A model generated the notes under the pieces. It searched no databases. It worked only from the letters and a program-made list of their open reading frames with translations, and was not told the origin of the DNA. DNA of 64,000 nucleotides from Pegethrix bostrychoides GSE-TBD4-15B (GTDB taxonomy: Bacteria; Cyanobacteriota; Cyanobacteriia; Elainellales; Elainellaceae). Below, in pieces: positions 45,629 to 54,404 of the stretch (position 1 is its first letter; each line of letters opens with the position of its first letter). The stretch lies in NCBI GenBank assembly GCA_019359155.1, contig JAHHHV010000071.1:62001-126000 (forward strand), in the 5' to 3' direction. A program made the position numbers and the translations under genes.

Positions 45629-45989
45629 GCGGCACTCTGCGTGAAGCGACTGAACTCTACTTTATTTAACGCCATTTTTGAAACTCAATTTCGTGTGTTC
45701 TGCTGGCTCAGTCCGCAGTGACAGCTTAATTGACTGATCTGTCTGGGACTACCCATATTAAACTCCTTCCAGGTTTCATATTTAGGTCTCACGTAGCTGT
45801 CTATATGCTGTCTATATATAGATGAGATAAATACAGACAAGGCGCGTTAGCCAAAATTCTTCAGAGCAGCCAATCGAAGTCTATGCGCCCGTAGTCAATC
45901 CACGGGCGCATGTTTGCTTGGAAGTGCAAAATCTGAGCTAGCCTTTTGGCACACCCTGCTGAAGCAGGCCAGTTCCAAATTTTTGATCT
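45629..45989. other. Spacer with hairpin and tandem duplication
   Basis: This 361 bp spacer contains GCTGTCTATAT twice in tandem (45796-45817), overlapping a 12 bp palindrome TCTATATATAGA (45811-45822), and the hairpin annotated at 45883-45911. No gene is recognised. Confidence 0.6.
45883..45911 (+). terminator. Terminator-like hairpin
   Basis: ATGCGCCCGT (45883-45892) pairs perfectly with ACGGGCGCAT (45902-45911) across a 9 nt loop; the tail is GTTTGCTTGG, a weak T tract. It lies 255 bp after DUF1830 and 79 bp before trmL, so its transcript is unclear. Confidence 0.5.
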
Positions 45990-46475
45990 ATGCCTCAAGT
46001 GGTGCTTGTTCAGCCTCAAATTCCGCCCAATACTGGCAATGTCGCCCGTACTTGTGCCGCAACCCAAACGCCGCTGCATCTGGTGGGTCCGCTCGGATTT
46101 GAAATCAGCGACCGTCAGCTGAAGCGGGCTGGCCTAGACTATTGGCCCTATGTCGACCTGCACTACCACGAGTCGCTGGCAGCTTTTTACAGCCAGCAGC
46201 AGTTTGGACGCCGGATTGGCTTCAGCACGTCGGGCAAATGCAGCCATATCAAATTTGAATATCGGCAGGATGATTGGCTGCTGTTTGGCTGTGAAACGCA
46301 GGGACTCCCGCCTGAGGTGCTACAAAGCTGCGATGCAGTTCTATATATTCCGATGAGTCAAGCACATGTCCGGAGCCTCAACCTATCCGTGAGCGTTGCG
46401 GTCGGTCTGTTCGAGGCGCAGCGACAGCTCAAGCTTCTGGAGATCGCCGAGTTCAATCAGCCATCAGCCGATTAA
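45990..46475 (+). CDS. trmL: tRNA (cytidine(34)-2'-O)-methyltransferase TrmL
   Basis: This SPOUT-class methyltransferase modifies the wobble base of certain leucine tRNAs. The 161 aa protein has the family motifs NTGNVARTCAATQTPLHLVG (motif 1), LFGCETQGLP (motif 2) and IPMSQAHVRSLNLSVSVAV (motif 3, forming the SAM knot). Length is normal. It stands alone between two long spacers. No ribosome site precedes the ATG. Confidence 0.92.
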   Translation: MPQVVLVQPQIPPNTGNVARTCAATQTPLHLVGPLGFEISDRQLKRAGLDYWPYVDLHYHESLAAFYSQQQFGRRIGFSTSGKCSHIKFEYRQDDWLLFGCETQGLPPEVLQSCDAVLYIPMSQAHVRSLNLSVSVAVGLFEAQRQLKLLEIAEFNQPSAD

Positions 46476-47094
46476 TCCTGCTTATGACCTGACGGTTACA
46501 TCCATATATATCTATTTGGATATGGATCAGTACCAACCGCGCGATCTTGCCCCTAACTTTAGGGCTAATCGGGTTCTGCGTTTGCTTAAATATGGCTATC
46601 GATGCTTCCATAAAGAATTCATATAGGGCAATCGCTGGTTATAACTAAAATATTCTGTCATCCTGCGGTGGAAGTAGAGTTAGAGCCAAAAAATTTAGAA
46701 AAACCTGTCTTTAAGTTGGGAATCTGCCAGTCTTGTCAACCGTCAGCTCTACGGAACTTCGCTTAATTTATTGCTAAATCTGGACAAACAATTAAGTTAT
46801 TTAATATTTGTTTAATGAATACAGCGATCGCGTTTTGGCGCTATCGTATTGGTCAAAGCCGCTGTCTCAGGTTATTTCGCGCTAATTATCTCAGTCTCTA
46901 TCAAAATAGAGACAAACTTGACGGAAATGCGGCGATACGTTAAACATTAATGTCGATTGACATTTCCTCAACCTCGGTTCAAACTTGTTTTTTCAGCGTC
47001 CAGACTGGCTAATCTTTGAGCGATTTCATTCAGTCTGGTTGTGAAACTACCTGTAATGTATGAACGGTTTGCGATTTTTTTCGATTCTTTAGGG
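46476..47094. other. AT-rich spacer after trmL
   Basis: About 620 bp without a supported gene. A 34-codon ATG frame (46522-46626) shows no family. A GCGATCGC octamer (HIP1 type) is at about 46825. The promoter of the LysM/M23 gene should lie in the right part. Confidence 0.5.
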
Positions 47095-47318
47095 TTACCG
47101 CTTGAATTTTTTGCCGACTGGTGTAAGCTTATCTAAGCTAAAAGGCCAGGGGTGATCTTACCGAGTTGTTCGGTAAGTCAAGTGATTTGGATCTTCGGTT
47201 TGCATGAGTTTTGTCACTGACAGCATTTGGTTGATTGTTAATCGATTTGATTGCCAATCGGCAGGTGCGGGTTTTAGATCTGATTCAACGTATTTGACTC
47301 AACGTAACGTTAAGCGCT
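47095..47318 (+). ncRNA. Structured 5' leader of the LysM/M23 gene, candidate c-di-AMP (ydaO-type) riboswitch
   Basis: The leader has several nested helices: CTTACCGA/TCGGTAAG (47157-47164 with 47170-47177), AGCTT/AAGCT just before it, and TGCCGA near 47112 pairing with TCGGCA near 47260. GGGGTGATC followed by a hairpin and AAGTC recalls the GGGGUxAAUC-hairpin-RGUAGGG part of ydaO riboswitches, and CTGACAGC recalls CGACAGCUAAC. ydaO elements are known before cell-wall hydrolase genes in several phyla. The match is partial, so the class is a hypothesis; the structured leader itself is better supported. Confidence 0.4.
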
Positions 47319-47339
47319 GCTCTCTAGGAGGTTGGTCTT

Positions 47340-49400
47340 TTGAAGCGAGCATTTCTCAAGGAAGTTAAGCCTGTCTCTTCTGTTCTCTGTTCTCTGAATC
47401 AATCAGCGGATGTTGAAGCGGAAGCAGCCGAGCAGACTCAGTCTGGGGCAAGGCGGAGATTAAGAACCTCCGCTGCGATGGTGGGTCTGGCAATCTCGAT
47501 GGGCGCAACTGGTCTGTTGATGCCTCGTCACGGCGATGGTGCATCAGCAGCTGAATCAAACGAAACTGCTGCTTCGAGTTCACAGCCTGCCTCTCAGGTG
47601 GCTACGCTCACCTCAGATTTGCAGGGGCTAATTACAGCTCCACCCCCAGCCGCTAAAGCCGCAGGTCGTCCTAGTCTGACCTCTGCTGACTATGTAGTGG
47701 GGCAGGGACAAACTCTACAGCAGATCGCCCAGCGCTATCAAATCAGCGTTGCCGAGCTCGCCGCCGCCAATCGGATTTCGACCACGGCTGTGGTTCGACC
47801 CGGGCAAGTGCTGCGGGTTCCCGGGGCTGTACCTGTGGCTCAGTCTTCGCAAATGCTGGCACTATCTGAGTTAAGCCGCTTGCCCGCCCCCGATTCCACC
47901 GGTCAGGTGCAGGCACGCGATCAGGCTCTGAGTCGCCTCATGCAGGAACAGAGCAAGCTGAAAGAGCGCCTGTCCGAGCTACGCCGCCAGGATCAGCAGA
48001 GTGAAAGGGTTGCCTTAGCCGATTCAGCAGCGTTAGCACCAGCCGTGATGAACAAGCAGGCTCCTGCTGCTAGTCCGGCTGCCTCTGTGCTGGCACTGAC
48101 GCCAACTGTGCCCTCGGCGACTGTGCCGAGCGTCACCCCTACGCCCGAACTGGACTGGATGCAGGCAAATCGGTCGCTGAACATTCCGTCTGGCTTCAGC
48201 TCCAGCCCCGTAAGTTTGCCAAGTCATCCGGAGACAGGTGAATCAGCTTCAAGGCCATCAGTAACGCTGCCCAATTCGTCCAGCCCCAGTCCAGCCGTGA
48301 CGGCAATGGGCCTAAGCGCTGCTAGCGAGCAGGCTTATCAAGTGAGTCTAGGCGATACTGTAGCTCGGATTGCGCGTGCCCACAATGTTTCTCCCTCGGA
48401 GCTGATTTCTGCCAATCGCCTCAGCAATCCTGACGTGATTTTTGTCGGGCAGACGCTGAGGTTGCCAGCAGCTAGTCTCAGCAGCAATGGGACAGTGTCC
48501 ACGGTTTTACCTGCTGTTCCAGCTCAGATGCGGCAAGACCAGCTCCAGGCGGCTAGCCCGACGCGGCTTGCAGTCGTTCCTTCTACGCTGCCCTCTACGG
48601 GTTCTGAAGCATTAATGCCCGCTGCTCCCACGGTAGATGAGCCGTCAGGACGCAACCCCTATGTGCAAAATCTGCTCTCTGAGGTTAGAGCGCTGAGGGA
48701 ACGCCGCTCGCAGCAGGCTAGGGTTCAGCCGAACCGCGAACTGTCCGCAAGCGAGCAGGTGGCTCCAGAAACAGTTGCAGCTAGCCCTTCTGCTAGCCGG
48801 ACTGCGGCTGTTTTGAGTCGTGCAAGGCTAGAGTCACCGACGGTGCCAACAGTGCCAATGGTGCCAACAGTACAAGCTCAGAAAGAGCCAGCAGTGGTCG
48901 CTGTAGCGCCGCTCAATCCTGAGAGTTATGCGCCGCTGACCGAGCAGATTCCGGGGCGGATGGTTTCTCCTGATCTACCCGCGCTGCCCGGTGCCGATCG
49001 GTTTCTGCCTGACGGAACGCAGACGGGGTACATCTGGCCTGCCAAGGGTTTGCTGACATCTGGATACGGCTGGCGTTGGGGACGGATGCACTCAGGCATC
49101 GATATTGCGGCAGATGTCGGGACACCTATCTATGCGGCTGCTTCGGGTGTTGTCGAATATTCAGGCTGGAATTCAGGCGGCTACGGTAACATGGTTGAGA
49201 TTCGGCATACCGATGGCAGCATGACCCGCTACGCCCATATGAACGCACTCTATGTTCAGAAAGGTCAGCGCATTGGTCAGTCTGAGCAGATTGGTGAAAT
49301 GGGCAGCACTGGCTACAGCACTGGGCCTCACCTGCATTTTGAGGTGCATCCTGTGGCATCCGGTGCGGTTAACCCAATGGCCTACCTGCCTGCAAACTAG
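47340..49400 (+). CDS. LysM-domain M23-family peptidoglycan endopeptidase
   Basis: This 686 aa envelope protein probably cuts, or activates cutting of, peptidoglycan crosslinks (NlpD/EnvC-like). A hydrophobic segment at about 46-62 (AAMVGLAISMGATGLLM) could be a membrane anchor or signal. LysM repeats lie at about 117-160 (YVVGQGQTLQQIAQRYQI) and 332-375 (YQVSLGDTVARIARAHNV); a low-complexity Pro/Ser/Val linker follows, then M23 from about 575: MHSGIDIA, YAHMNALYV and GPHLHFEVH supply the zinc ligands. The start is TTG at 47340 with AGGAGG (47326-47331) eight bases upstream. A 9 bp tandem repeat at 48843-48869 adds VPT/VPM units. A structured leader precedes it and a terminator follows. Confidence 0.9.
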   Translation: MKRAFLKEVKPVSSVLCSLNQSADVEAEAAEQTQSGARRRLRTSAAMVGLAISMGATGLLMPRHGDGASAAESNETAASSSQPASQVATLTSDLQGLITAPPPAAKAAGRPSLTSADYVVGQGQTLQQIAQRYQISVAELAAANRISTTAVVRPGQVLRVPGAVPVAQSSQMLALSELSRLPAPDSTGQVQARDQALSRLMQEQSKLKERLSELRRQDQQSERVALADSAALAPAVMNKQAPAASPAASVLALTPTVPSATVPSVTPTPELDWMQANRSLNIPSGFSSSPVSLPSHPETGESASRPSVTLPNSSSPSPAVTAMGLSAASEQAYQVSLGDTVARIARAHNVSPSELISANRLSNPDVIFVGQTLRLPAASLSSNGTVSTVLPAVPAQMRQDQLQAASPTRLAVVPSTLPSTGSEALMPAAPTVDEPSGRNPYVQNLLSEVRALRERRSQQARVQPNRELSASEQVAPETVAASPSASRTAAVLSRARLESPTVPTVPMVPTVQAQKEPAVVAVAPLNPESYAPLTEQIPGRMVSPDLPALPGADRFLPDGTQTGYIWPAKGLLTSGYGWRWGRMHSGIDIAADVGTPIYAAASGVVEYSGWNSGGYGNMVEIRHTDGSMTRYAHMNALYVQKGQRIGQSEQIGEMGSTGYSTGPHLHFEVHPVASGAVNPMAYLPAN

Positions 49401-49434
49401 CTGGCTGACTTTCGCAGCCGATTGATTTCAAACG

Positions 49435-49458
49435 GGGAGTCTTAGAGGCTCCCTTTTT
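49435..49458 (+). terminator. Rho-independent terminator of the LysM/M23 gene
   Basis: GGGAGTCT pairs with AGGCTCCC (one G-U) across a 3 nt loop and is followed by TTTTT, 35 bp after the stop codon. Confidence 0.8.
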
Positions 49459-49490
49459 GCTGGCCGTTGCTGGCCAAACTAGCCCATTCA

Positions 49491-49537
49491 AAAAAGCAAA
49501 AAAATTGCCTGACCTCATAAGCCCCCGAGGTCAGGCA
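49491..49537 (-). terminator. Strong leftward terminator of an unannotated transcript
   Basis: TGCCTGACCTC (49506-49516) and GAGGTCAGGCA (49527-49537) form a perfect 11 bp stem. Read on the minus strand it is followed by ATTTTTTTGC and TTTTTT. No annotated minus-strand gene lies to the right until 54405, so a short leftward RNA from about 49540-49850 is implied. Confidence 0.8.
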
Positions 49538-49800
49538 GTCCACCTGTAAGGACGCTCTCCGAGTGGAAGACCTACAGCAGAACTCAATTGCCCCCTAGCT
49601 CTGCTGCGAATCTTCCGAATTGCGTTCTCCAGAAGTGAGTTCATTCTGGCTTTTGTCACCCCCGATCACGTCGCAGAATTCACGGAACTTCTAGGGTGAC
49701 TGCCGCCATCGCAATTCAAAAATCCGTGTTTTCACTTTCCCTATCTGTCGATCATTTGGGCAGTCCACCCGTACAGCCAGCGTTGGCGTACTCTACGGCG
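49506..49800 (-). ncRNA. Candidate structured small RNA (right end uncertain)
   Basis: Upstream of the leftward terminator the minus strand folds into consecutive hairpins: GTCACCC/GGGTGAC (about 49655-49706), CCAGAA/TTCTGG (about 49628-49650) and GGAAGA plus CAGCAGA with TCTGCTG plus TCTTCC (about 49564-49615). The element GGTGGACTGCC occurs twice (about 49534-49544 and 49757-49768). No known RNA family was recognised; 6S RNA and tmRNA were considered but not supported. The 5' end is unknown. A 37-codon frame inside it is listed separately. Confidence 0.4.
49531..49644 (-). CDS. Possible 37-residue peptide within the leftward transcript
   Basis: ATG at 49644 opens a 37-codon frame beginning MNSLLENAIRKIRSRARG and ending RPYRWTA. 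A purine-rich GGGGGTGA lies about ten bases upstream, and the stop codon falls inside the 5' arm of the terminator. The peptide is basic with a helical first half. No family is recognised, and the same DNA folds into hairpins, so it could be fortuitous. Confidence 0.25.
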   Translation of the reverse strand: MNSLLENAIRKIRSRARGQLSSAVGLPLGERPYRWTA

Positions 49801-49816
49801 ACTGTTCCGGGAAGCC

Positions 49817-49825
49817 TGCTACAAT
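49817..49825 (+). promoter_or_regulatory. Extended -10 promoter element of nusB
   Basis: TGC followed by TACAAT matches the extended -10 pattern TGnTAtAAT. A start near 49832 would give nusB a leader of about 20 nt. No good -35 is visible, which is usual for extended -10 promoters. Confidence 0.6.
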
Positions 49826-49852
49826 AGCCAAGCCTCTCACCCGGTTAACTCC

Positions 49853-50578
49853 ATGCAAGCCCGCCGCATTGCCCGCGAACTCGCACTTCTCAGCATTGGT
49901 CAGCTTCCGAATAAGCCTGAAAAGCTACAGGCTCAGCTGCTGCAAGATGTTGTGCTTGCAGCAGTACGTACCCTGACCACCGAAGTTCAGGATACGCTCG
50001 AAACGGCCTCGGCAGAGCTGAACCGCAGCAGCGACCGCCTGCTGAACAGCGAGACTCGCGCCGACAGCCTCGACAGCGCTCGTGCAATGGTCAGTGAGGC
50101 AATTGAGCGCACCCAGACTGCCATTAACCGAGTCGGCGCAGCGTTGGAGCTGCCAGAGTTTATTCAGCTTGCCAATCAAAAAGAAGTGCGTGCCTACGTG
50201 ATGGAGCTGCTTACTCAGACGCAGGCGCATCGCAGCGAAATTGATGCTCTACTCAATCAGTCGATGGTGGACTGGCAGATGCATCGTCTTGCCCGGATCG
50301 ATCAAGATATTTTGAGGCTGGCGGTTGCCGAAATGTGGCTACTCGGCACGCCGCAGCAGGTTGTGATTAATGAAGCCGTAGAGCTAGCCAAACGGTATAG
50401 TGGCGAGGAAGGCTTTCGGTTTTTGAATGGCGTTTTGCGACGGGTCAGCAGTCAGTTGAGTCAGGCTGATCATCCATCTGAACCGCTATCTGACTCCTTA
50501 TCTGAGCCTCTCAATAGCTCCGCTAAGACTGCGCTTGACCAGCAGCAATCTAGCCCGACGCTCAGGTCTGAGTTCTAG
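49853..50578 (+). CDS. nusB: Transcription antitermination factor NusB
   Basis: NusB with NusE binds boxA RNA and prevents premature termination in rRNA operons. The 241 aa protein has the helical NusB fold: [18 protein letters not shown] at the N-terminus, then [57 protein letters not shown]. It is longer than E. coli NusB (139 aa); cyanobacterial versions carry an inserted helical stretch (about 40-110) and here a disordered Ser/Pro tail with imperfect [10 protein letters not shown] repeats. ftsY follows 124 bp later, a common cyanobacterial order. Confidence 0.92.
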   Translation: MQARRIARELALLSIGQLPNKPEKLQAQLLQDVVLAAVRTLTTEVQDTLETASAELNRSSDRLLNSETRADSLDSARAMVSEAIERTQTAINRVGAALELPEFIQLANQKEVRAYVMELLTQTQAHRSEIDALLNQSMVDWQMHRLARIDQDILRLAVAEMWLLGTPQQVVINEAVELAKRYSGEEGFRFLNGVLRRVSSQLSQADHPSEPLSDSLSEPLNSSAKTALDQQQSSPTLRSEF

Positions 50579-50702
50579 GAGCTGGCTACAGTGTCTAAAT
50601 CCCCGCAAGGTCATAATCCCTGCAAGGTCATAGCGAACTTTTAGCAGAATGTCTCAGTTTTTCTCTAGAGTTGAGATGGATATTTAATGGCTGGGTAGGT
50701 TT

Positions 50703-52277
50703 ATGGCTGCTTTTAATTGGTTCAACCGTCAGTTTAACAACAGGCCAACTGCCGAAACTAGCTCAGAGCCTGAAACAGAGATCACCCTGGAGTCAGAGGC
50801 AGCAGAACCGGAGGCTCCAGAAACAGAAGTCTTGGCCAAAGCTGAGCCAGCTGCCACAGTTCCTGAAGCAGTTGATCAAGACTATCTGACTTGGGCAAAA
50901 GCTGCCTATGCGAATATTCGCCAGCAGCAAGCGCCAGCTAACCCTGAAGTTGAACCGGAGCCGTCTTCGAGTCAGGAACTGACGACAGAACCCGCCGAGA
51001 CTGTGGTCGCCGCTCCTGACAGTCTGAAAAGTTCTGAGGCAGTAGGGGAACCAGAGGCAGTAGGAGCACCAGAGGCAGCAGAGACAGCAGCCAGCCCTTC
51101 TGATCCGCCAGAGTCGCCCCGCCCCTTTTGGATGCAGGCTGAGGCTGAACGCCTTGCACGTCTAGAACGGCTCCGAGCTGAAGCTCAGCAGGAAGAAATT
51201 GCGGCTGCCGCTGAAGCTGAGGTTGTCCCCACCACCCTCGCGCCAGCTGTCGAGCTAATTCCTGACTTTGTGTTGGACGAAGCCTTTCTCTGGTCAGCTG
51301 AGGTGCTGGCTGGGCAGGGGCGGCGCGCTGATCAAGTCTCCATTGAAGAAATTACCTGGCTGAAGCGCCTGCGCCAAGGTCTAGATAAAACGCGACGCAG
51401 TCTGGTCAATCAACTCCGGGCAATTGTCGGACAGGGGCCGCTCAACCAGGATGCTGTCGCTGAAATTGAAGCGCTGCTGCTGCAAGCTGACGTGGGCATT
51501 GCTGCCACAGACTACATTATTGAATCGCTGCAAGCCAAGCTGCGAGAAGAGACGCTGCCGCCTCAAGAGGCCATCGCCTATCTCAAAAGCCTGCTGCGCG
51601 ACATGCTAGACAGACCGCTGGGCGAGTCACATAGTCTCTCTTTCGTGCCCGAAAAAGACCAGCTCAACGTCTGGTTAATTACCGGGGTCAACGGTGCGGG
51701 GAAAACCACCACGATTGGCAAACTGGCTCATATTGCTCACAAGTCGGGCTACCGTTGCCTAATTGCGGCTGCCGATACCTTTCGGGCTGCTGCCGTTCAG
51801 CAGGTCAAAGTCTGGGGAGAGCGGAGTGATGTCGAGGTGATTGCCAATCCTGGCAAGAATACCGACCCAGCTGCCGTCGTATTCGATGCGATTGCGGCAG
51901 CTCAGTCCCGCAACGTTGAACTGCTGCTGGTGGACACGGCAGGCAGGCTGCAAAACAAGAAAAACCTGATGGAAGAGCTGAGCAAAATCCGTCGGATTAT
52001 CGACAAAAAAGCGCCAGGTGCTCACGTCGAGTCGCTGCTGGTGCTGGACTCGACTCTGGGGCAAAACGGACTGCGGCAGGCTGAAGTCTTCTCAGCGGCG
52101 GCTCAGCTCAGCGGCGTGGTGCTGACCAAGCTGGACGGGACGGCCAAAGGCGGAATTGCGCTGGCCATTGTGCAGCAGCTCGGCCTGCCGATTCGGTTCA
52201 TCGGCGCAGGTGAGGGAATTGAGGATCTGCGCCCGTTCTCCAGCTATGAGTTTGTGGAAGCGCTGCTGAGCGGCTGA
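50703..52277 (+). CDS. ftsY: Signal recognition particle receptor FtsY
   Basis: FtsY docks SRP-ribosome complexes at the membrane through paired GTPases. The 524 aa protein has a long acidic N-terminal A region (1-210) rich in Glu, Pro and Ala, then the helical N domain (LDKTRRSLVNQLRAIVG) and the G domain: GVNGAGKTTTIGKLA (G1, about residue 329), DTFRAAAVQQ, DTAGRLQNKKNLMEEL (G3) and LTKLDGTAKGG (G4). An 18 bp tandem repeat at 51036-51089 adds EAVGEP/EAVGAP/EAAETA units in the disordered part. A weak hairpin follows the stop. Confidence 0.95.
   Translation: MAAFNWFNRQFNNRPTAETSSEPETEITLESEAAEPEAPETEVLAKAEPAATVPEAVDQDYLTWAKAAYANIRQQQAPANPEVEPEPSSSQELTTEPAETVVAAPDSLKSSEAVGEPEAVGAPEAAETAASPSDPPESPRPFWMQAEAERLARLERLRAEAQQEEIAAAAEAEVVPTTLAPAVELIPDFVLDEAFLWSAEVLAGQGRRADQVSIEEITWLKRLRQGLDKTRRSLVNQLRAIVGQGPLNQDAVAEIEALLLQADVGIAATDYIIESLQAKLREETLPPQEAIAYLKSLLRDMLDRPLGESHSLSFVPEKDQLNVWLITGVNGAGKTTTIGKLAHIAHKSGYRCLIAAADTFRAAAVQQVKVWGERSDVEVIANPGKNTDPAAVVFDAIAAAQSRNVELLLVDTAGRLQNKKNLMEELSKIRRIIDKKAPGAHVESLLVLDSTLGQNGLRQAEVFSAAAQLSGVVLTKLDGTAKGGIALAIVQQLGLPIRFIGAGEGIEDLRPFSSYEFVEALLSG
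51036..51089 (+). repeat. In-frame 18 bp tandem repeat in ftsY
   Basis: Three 18 bp units starting GAGGCAG encode EAVGEP, EAVGAP and EAAETA in the disordered acidic N-terminal region. Confidence 0.9.
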
Positions 52278-53063
52278 GCAATAGGGGCGCAATATTTGAG
52301 TCAATCAGCTTGCCTGAGCCTCTCCGTATTCTCTGTGAGGCTGATTTTGTCATGCTCTGAACTGCCGTACTAACACGGTGAGCGCTGTAAAGCTGATTCT
52401 CTAAGCTATTGAAGATGCAGCTAGCTCAGCGAGTAGAGCAGCTGTCTGAGCAATTATCCAGATAACTCTGCTTAAATTCATCCAGAAATGAGTTGATTTA
52501 TCTCTGCTTAGTAAAGCATTTAATGAATTTGTAGTTTGAGATGTTTGGAGAAATAAACATCGGTAAAAATGCGATTTTAAGAATGTTATTTCTGTCAAGA
52601 AATCCAGCTATCTAATAGTAATAAATAAAATTCAGCGTTAAAGAATATCGCTTTAGTTTTTCACGAGATTTTAAACCCATATGCACCGCTGTTTTTAACA
52701 ATATCTCAGCAATATTTCGCTAGCCTTTTGACTTATTTTTGAATGCCGTATTCCCACGGTGGACTGGATAAGAGCAAAATTATTACACCTGTAGTAGCGA
52801 GATTTTAGAGGTATAAATTAGTTCGCAAGCAGCTTGCTTTGTAACAGTCTACTGGGAAGACTAAGACGGAATCTATTGAAAACAGTTAATCGAAAATAGC
52901 TAATCCAATTAAGAATTTTCTCTAGAGATTAGCTGCCAAAAATAAGCTTTTTGTTCAGAGCAATAGAGCCTGCGGCGCAGCTGCCTAGATGCAGTTTGCG
53001 GAAGTTTTGTGCAGCTAATTTCGATGGAAATTTGAGCAGCCTGCCCTTTTGAGAGTCTGACCT
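52278..53063. other. AT-rich spacer ftsY / glycosyltransferase
   Basis: This 786 bp spacer starts with a weak terminator-like hairpin (AGCCTC/GAGGCT, 52318-52342) followed by ATTTTG. The rest is strongly AT-rich; the longest ATG frames are 16-24 codons. No RNA gene is recognised. It should contain the promoter of the glycosyltransferase gene. Confidence 0.5.
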
Positions 53064-54389
53064 ATGCGAATCTTGATCTATTCCTACAACTATCATCCTG
53101 AACCAATTGGTATTGCACCCCTGATGACTGAACTTGCTGAAGGTCTAGTCAGCCGAGGTCATGAAGTGCGCGTTGTGACAGGAATGCCCAACTACCCGCA
53201 GCGGCAAATCTACGACGACTATCAGGGTAAGCTCTACTGCACCGAAGAGTGCAACGGCGTGATCATTCAGCGCAGCTGTATTTGGATTCGTCCCAAGCCC
53301 GGTCTGCTGACCCGGATGCTGCTAGATGGTAGCTTTGTGGCCTCGAGTTTGGTGCAGGCCTTTAGAGGCTGGCGACCTGACGTGATTTTGCTGACCGTAC
53401 CGCCCCTGCCTGTTTCAGTACCTGCGGCCTTGCTGGGGTTTGTTTACAACTGTCCGGTCGTGCTGAACTTGCAGGATATTTTGCCAGAGGCCGCCGTGCA
53501 TGTTGGGTTGATTAAAAACAAGCAGGCCATTCGAGTCTTTGAAGCGCTAGAAAAGTTTGCTTACCGCACCGCCAGCGTGATCAGCGTGATTAGCGATGGG
53601 TTTACCGAAAACCTCGTGGGCAAAGGAGTCGCTAAACAAAAAATTCGCTGCATCCCCAACTGGGTCGATACGCAATTCATTCGGCCTATGGACACCAACA
53701 ACTCTTTCCGGCAAGCCTATGGTCTCGAAGATAAATTCGTCGTCATGTATTCCGGCAATATTGCCCTGACCCAAGGGCTGGAAACCGTGATTTGGGCTGC
53801 GGCTCAGCTGTGCCACTTGCCGGAAATCCGGTTTGTGATTGTGGGTGAGAAAAAAGCGCTGGAAAAGCTGCGTCAAGCCTGCGAGCAATACGGCGCAACC
53901 AACGTGCTGCTGCTGCCATTTCAGCCCAGGGAGCAACTTCCAGAGATGCTAGCGGCGGCTGACGTGGGGCTAGTGGTGCAGAAGCGTAACGTGATTGGGT
54001 TTAACATGCCCTCCAAAATTCAGGTGCTGATGGCGAGCGGGCGACCGATTATCGCCTCGGTTGCCTCAGAAGGCACTGCGGCGCGGGCGATTCGCCAGAG
54101 TGCTGGGGGAATCGTGGTCGAACCCGAACAGCCTAACCTGCTGGCGGCGGCTGTCGAGGAACTCTATCGCAATCCCGAACAGGCTCATCGACTGGCTCAG
54201 CAAGGTCGGGCTTATGCGCTGCAAAACTATGCGTTTGAGAAGGCACTCAGCCGATACGAGGAGCTGTTTTATGATGTCACCTCATCTGGCTTAAACGCTC
54301 AGGCAAGGCCAAACCTGCAGGCGCACCCGAACGAAGCGATGTCTAATGCAGTGACAATCAGCGTTCCCTCAGGCGATGTGGCAGCCTGA
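53064..54389 (+). CDS. Group 4 glycosyltransferase (WbuB/WcaI-like)
   Basis: This 441 aa GT-B enzyme is likely to act in exopolysaccharide or lipopolysaccharide assembly. The N-terminal domain starts LIYSYNYHPEPIGIAPLMTELAEGL, as in WcaI/WbuB-type transferases, with LNLQDILPEAAVHVG in the cleft. The C-terminal domain shows VVMYSGNIALTQGLETVI, FVIVGEKKALEKL and the donor-site region NMPSKIQVLMASGRPIIASV with a following acidic residue. No membrane span is obvious except a hydrophobic patch near 115-135. The sugar donor is unknown; the uxs/ugd pair 38 kb away need not be linked. Confidence 0.88.
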   Translation: MRILIYSYNYHPEPIGIAPLMTELAEGLVSRGHEVRVVTGMPNYPQRQIYDDYQGKLYCTEECNGVIIQRSCIWIRPKPGLLTRMLLDGSFVASSLVQAFRGWRPDVILLTVPPLPVSVPAALLGFVYNCPVVLNLQDILPEAAVHVGLIKNKQAIRVFEALEKFAYRTASVISVISDGFTENLVGKGVAKQKIRCIPNWVDTQFIRPMDTNNSFRQAYGLEDKFVVMYSGNIALTQGLETVIWAAAQLCHLPEIRFVIVGEKKALEKLRQACEQYGATNVLLLPFQPREQLPEMLAAADVGLVVQKRNVIGFNMPSKIQVLMASGRPIIASVASEGTAARAIRQSAGGIVVEPEQPNLLAAAVEELYRNPEQAHRLAQQGRAYALQNYAFEKALSRYEELFYDVTSSGLNAQARPNLQAHPNEAMSNAVTISVPSGDVAA

Positions 54390-54404
54390 GTCAGAGCCGA
54401 AAAT

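Noticed and set aside
46396-46626. 76-codon frame overlapping the end of trmL
   Set aside because: Its first half is a shifted reading of trmL and its second half has no recognisable feature.
49506-49800. tmRNA, RNase P RNA or 4.5S RNA at the candidate small RNA locus
   Set aside because: None of the diagnostic sequences I know for these RNAs is present (tRNA-like ends and tag frame, the AGAGGAAAGUCC core, or the GGAAGCAGCC SRP loop).
52401-52598. 65-codon minus-strand frame in the ftsY/glycosyltransferase spacer
   Set aside because: AT-rich sequence with no start context and no family features.
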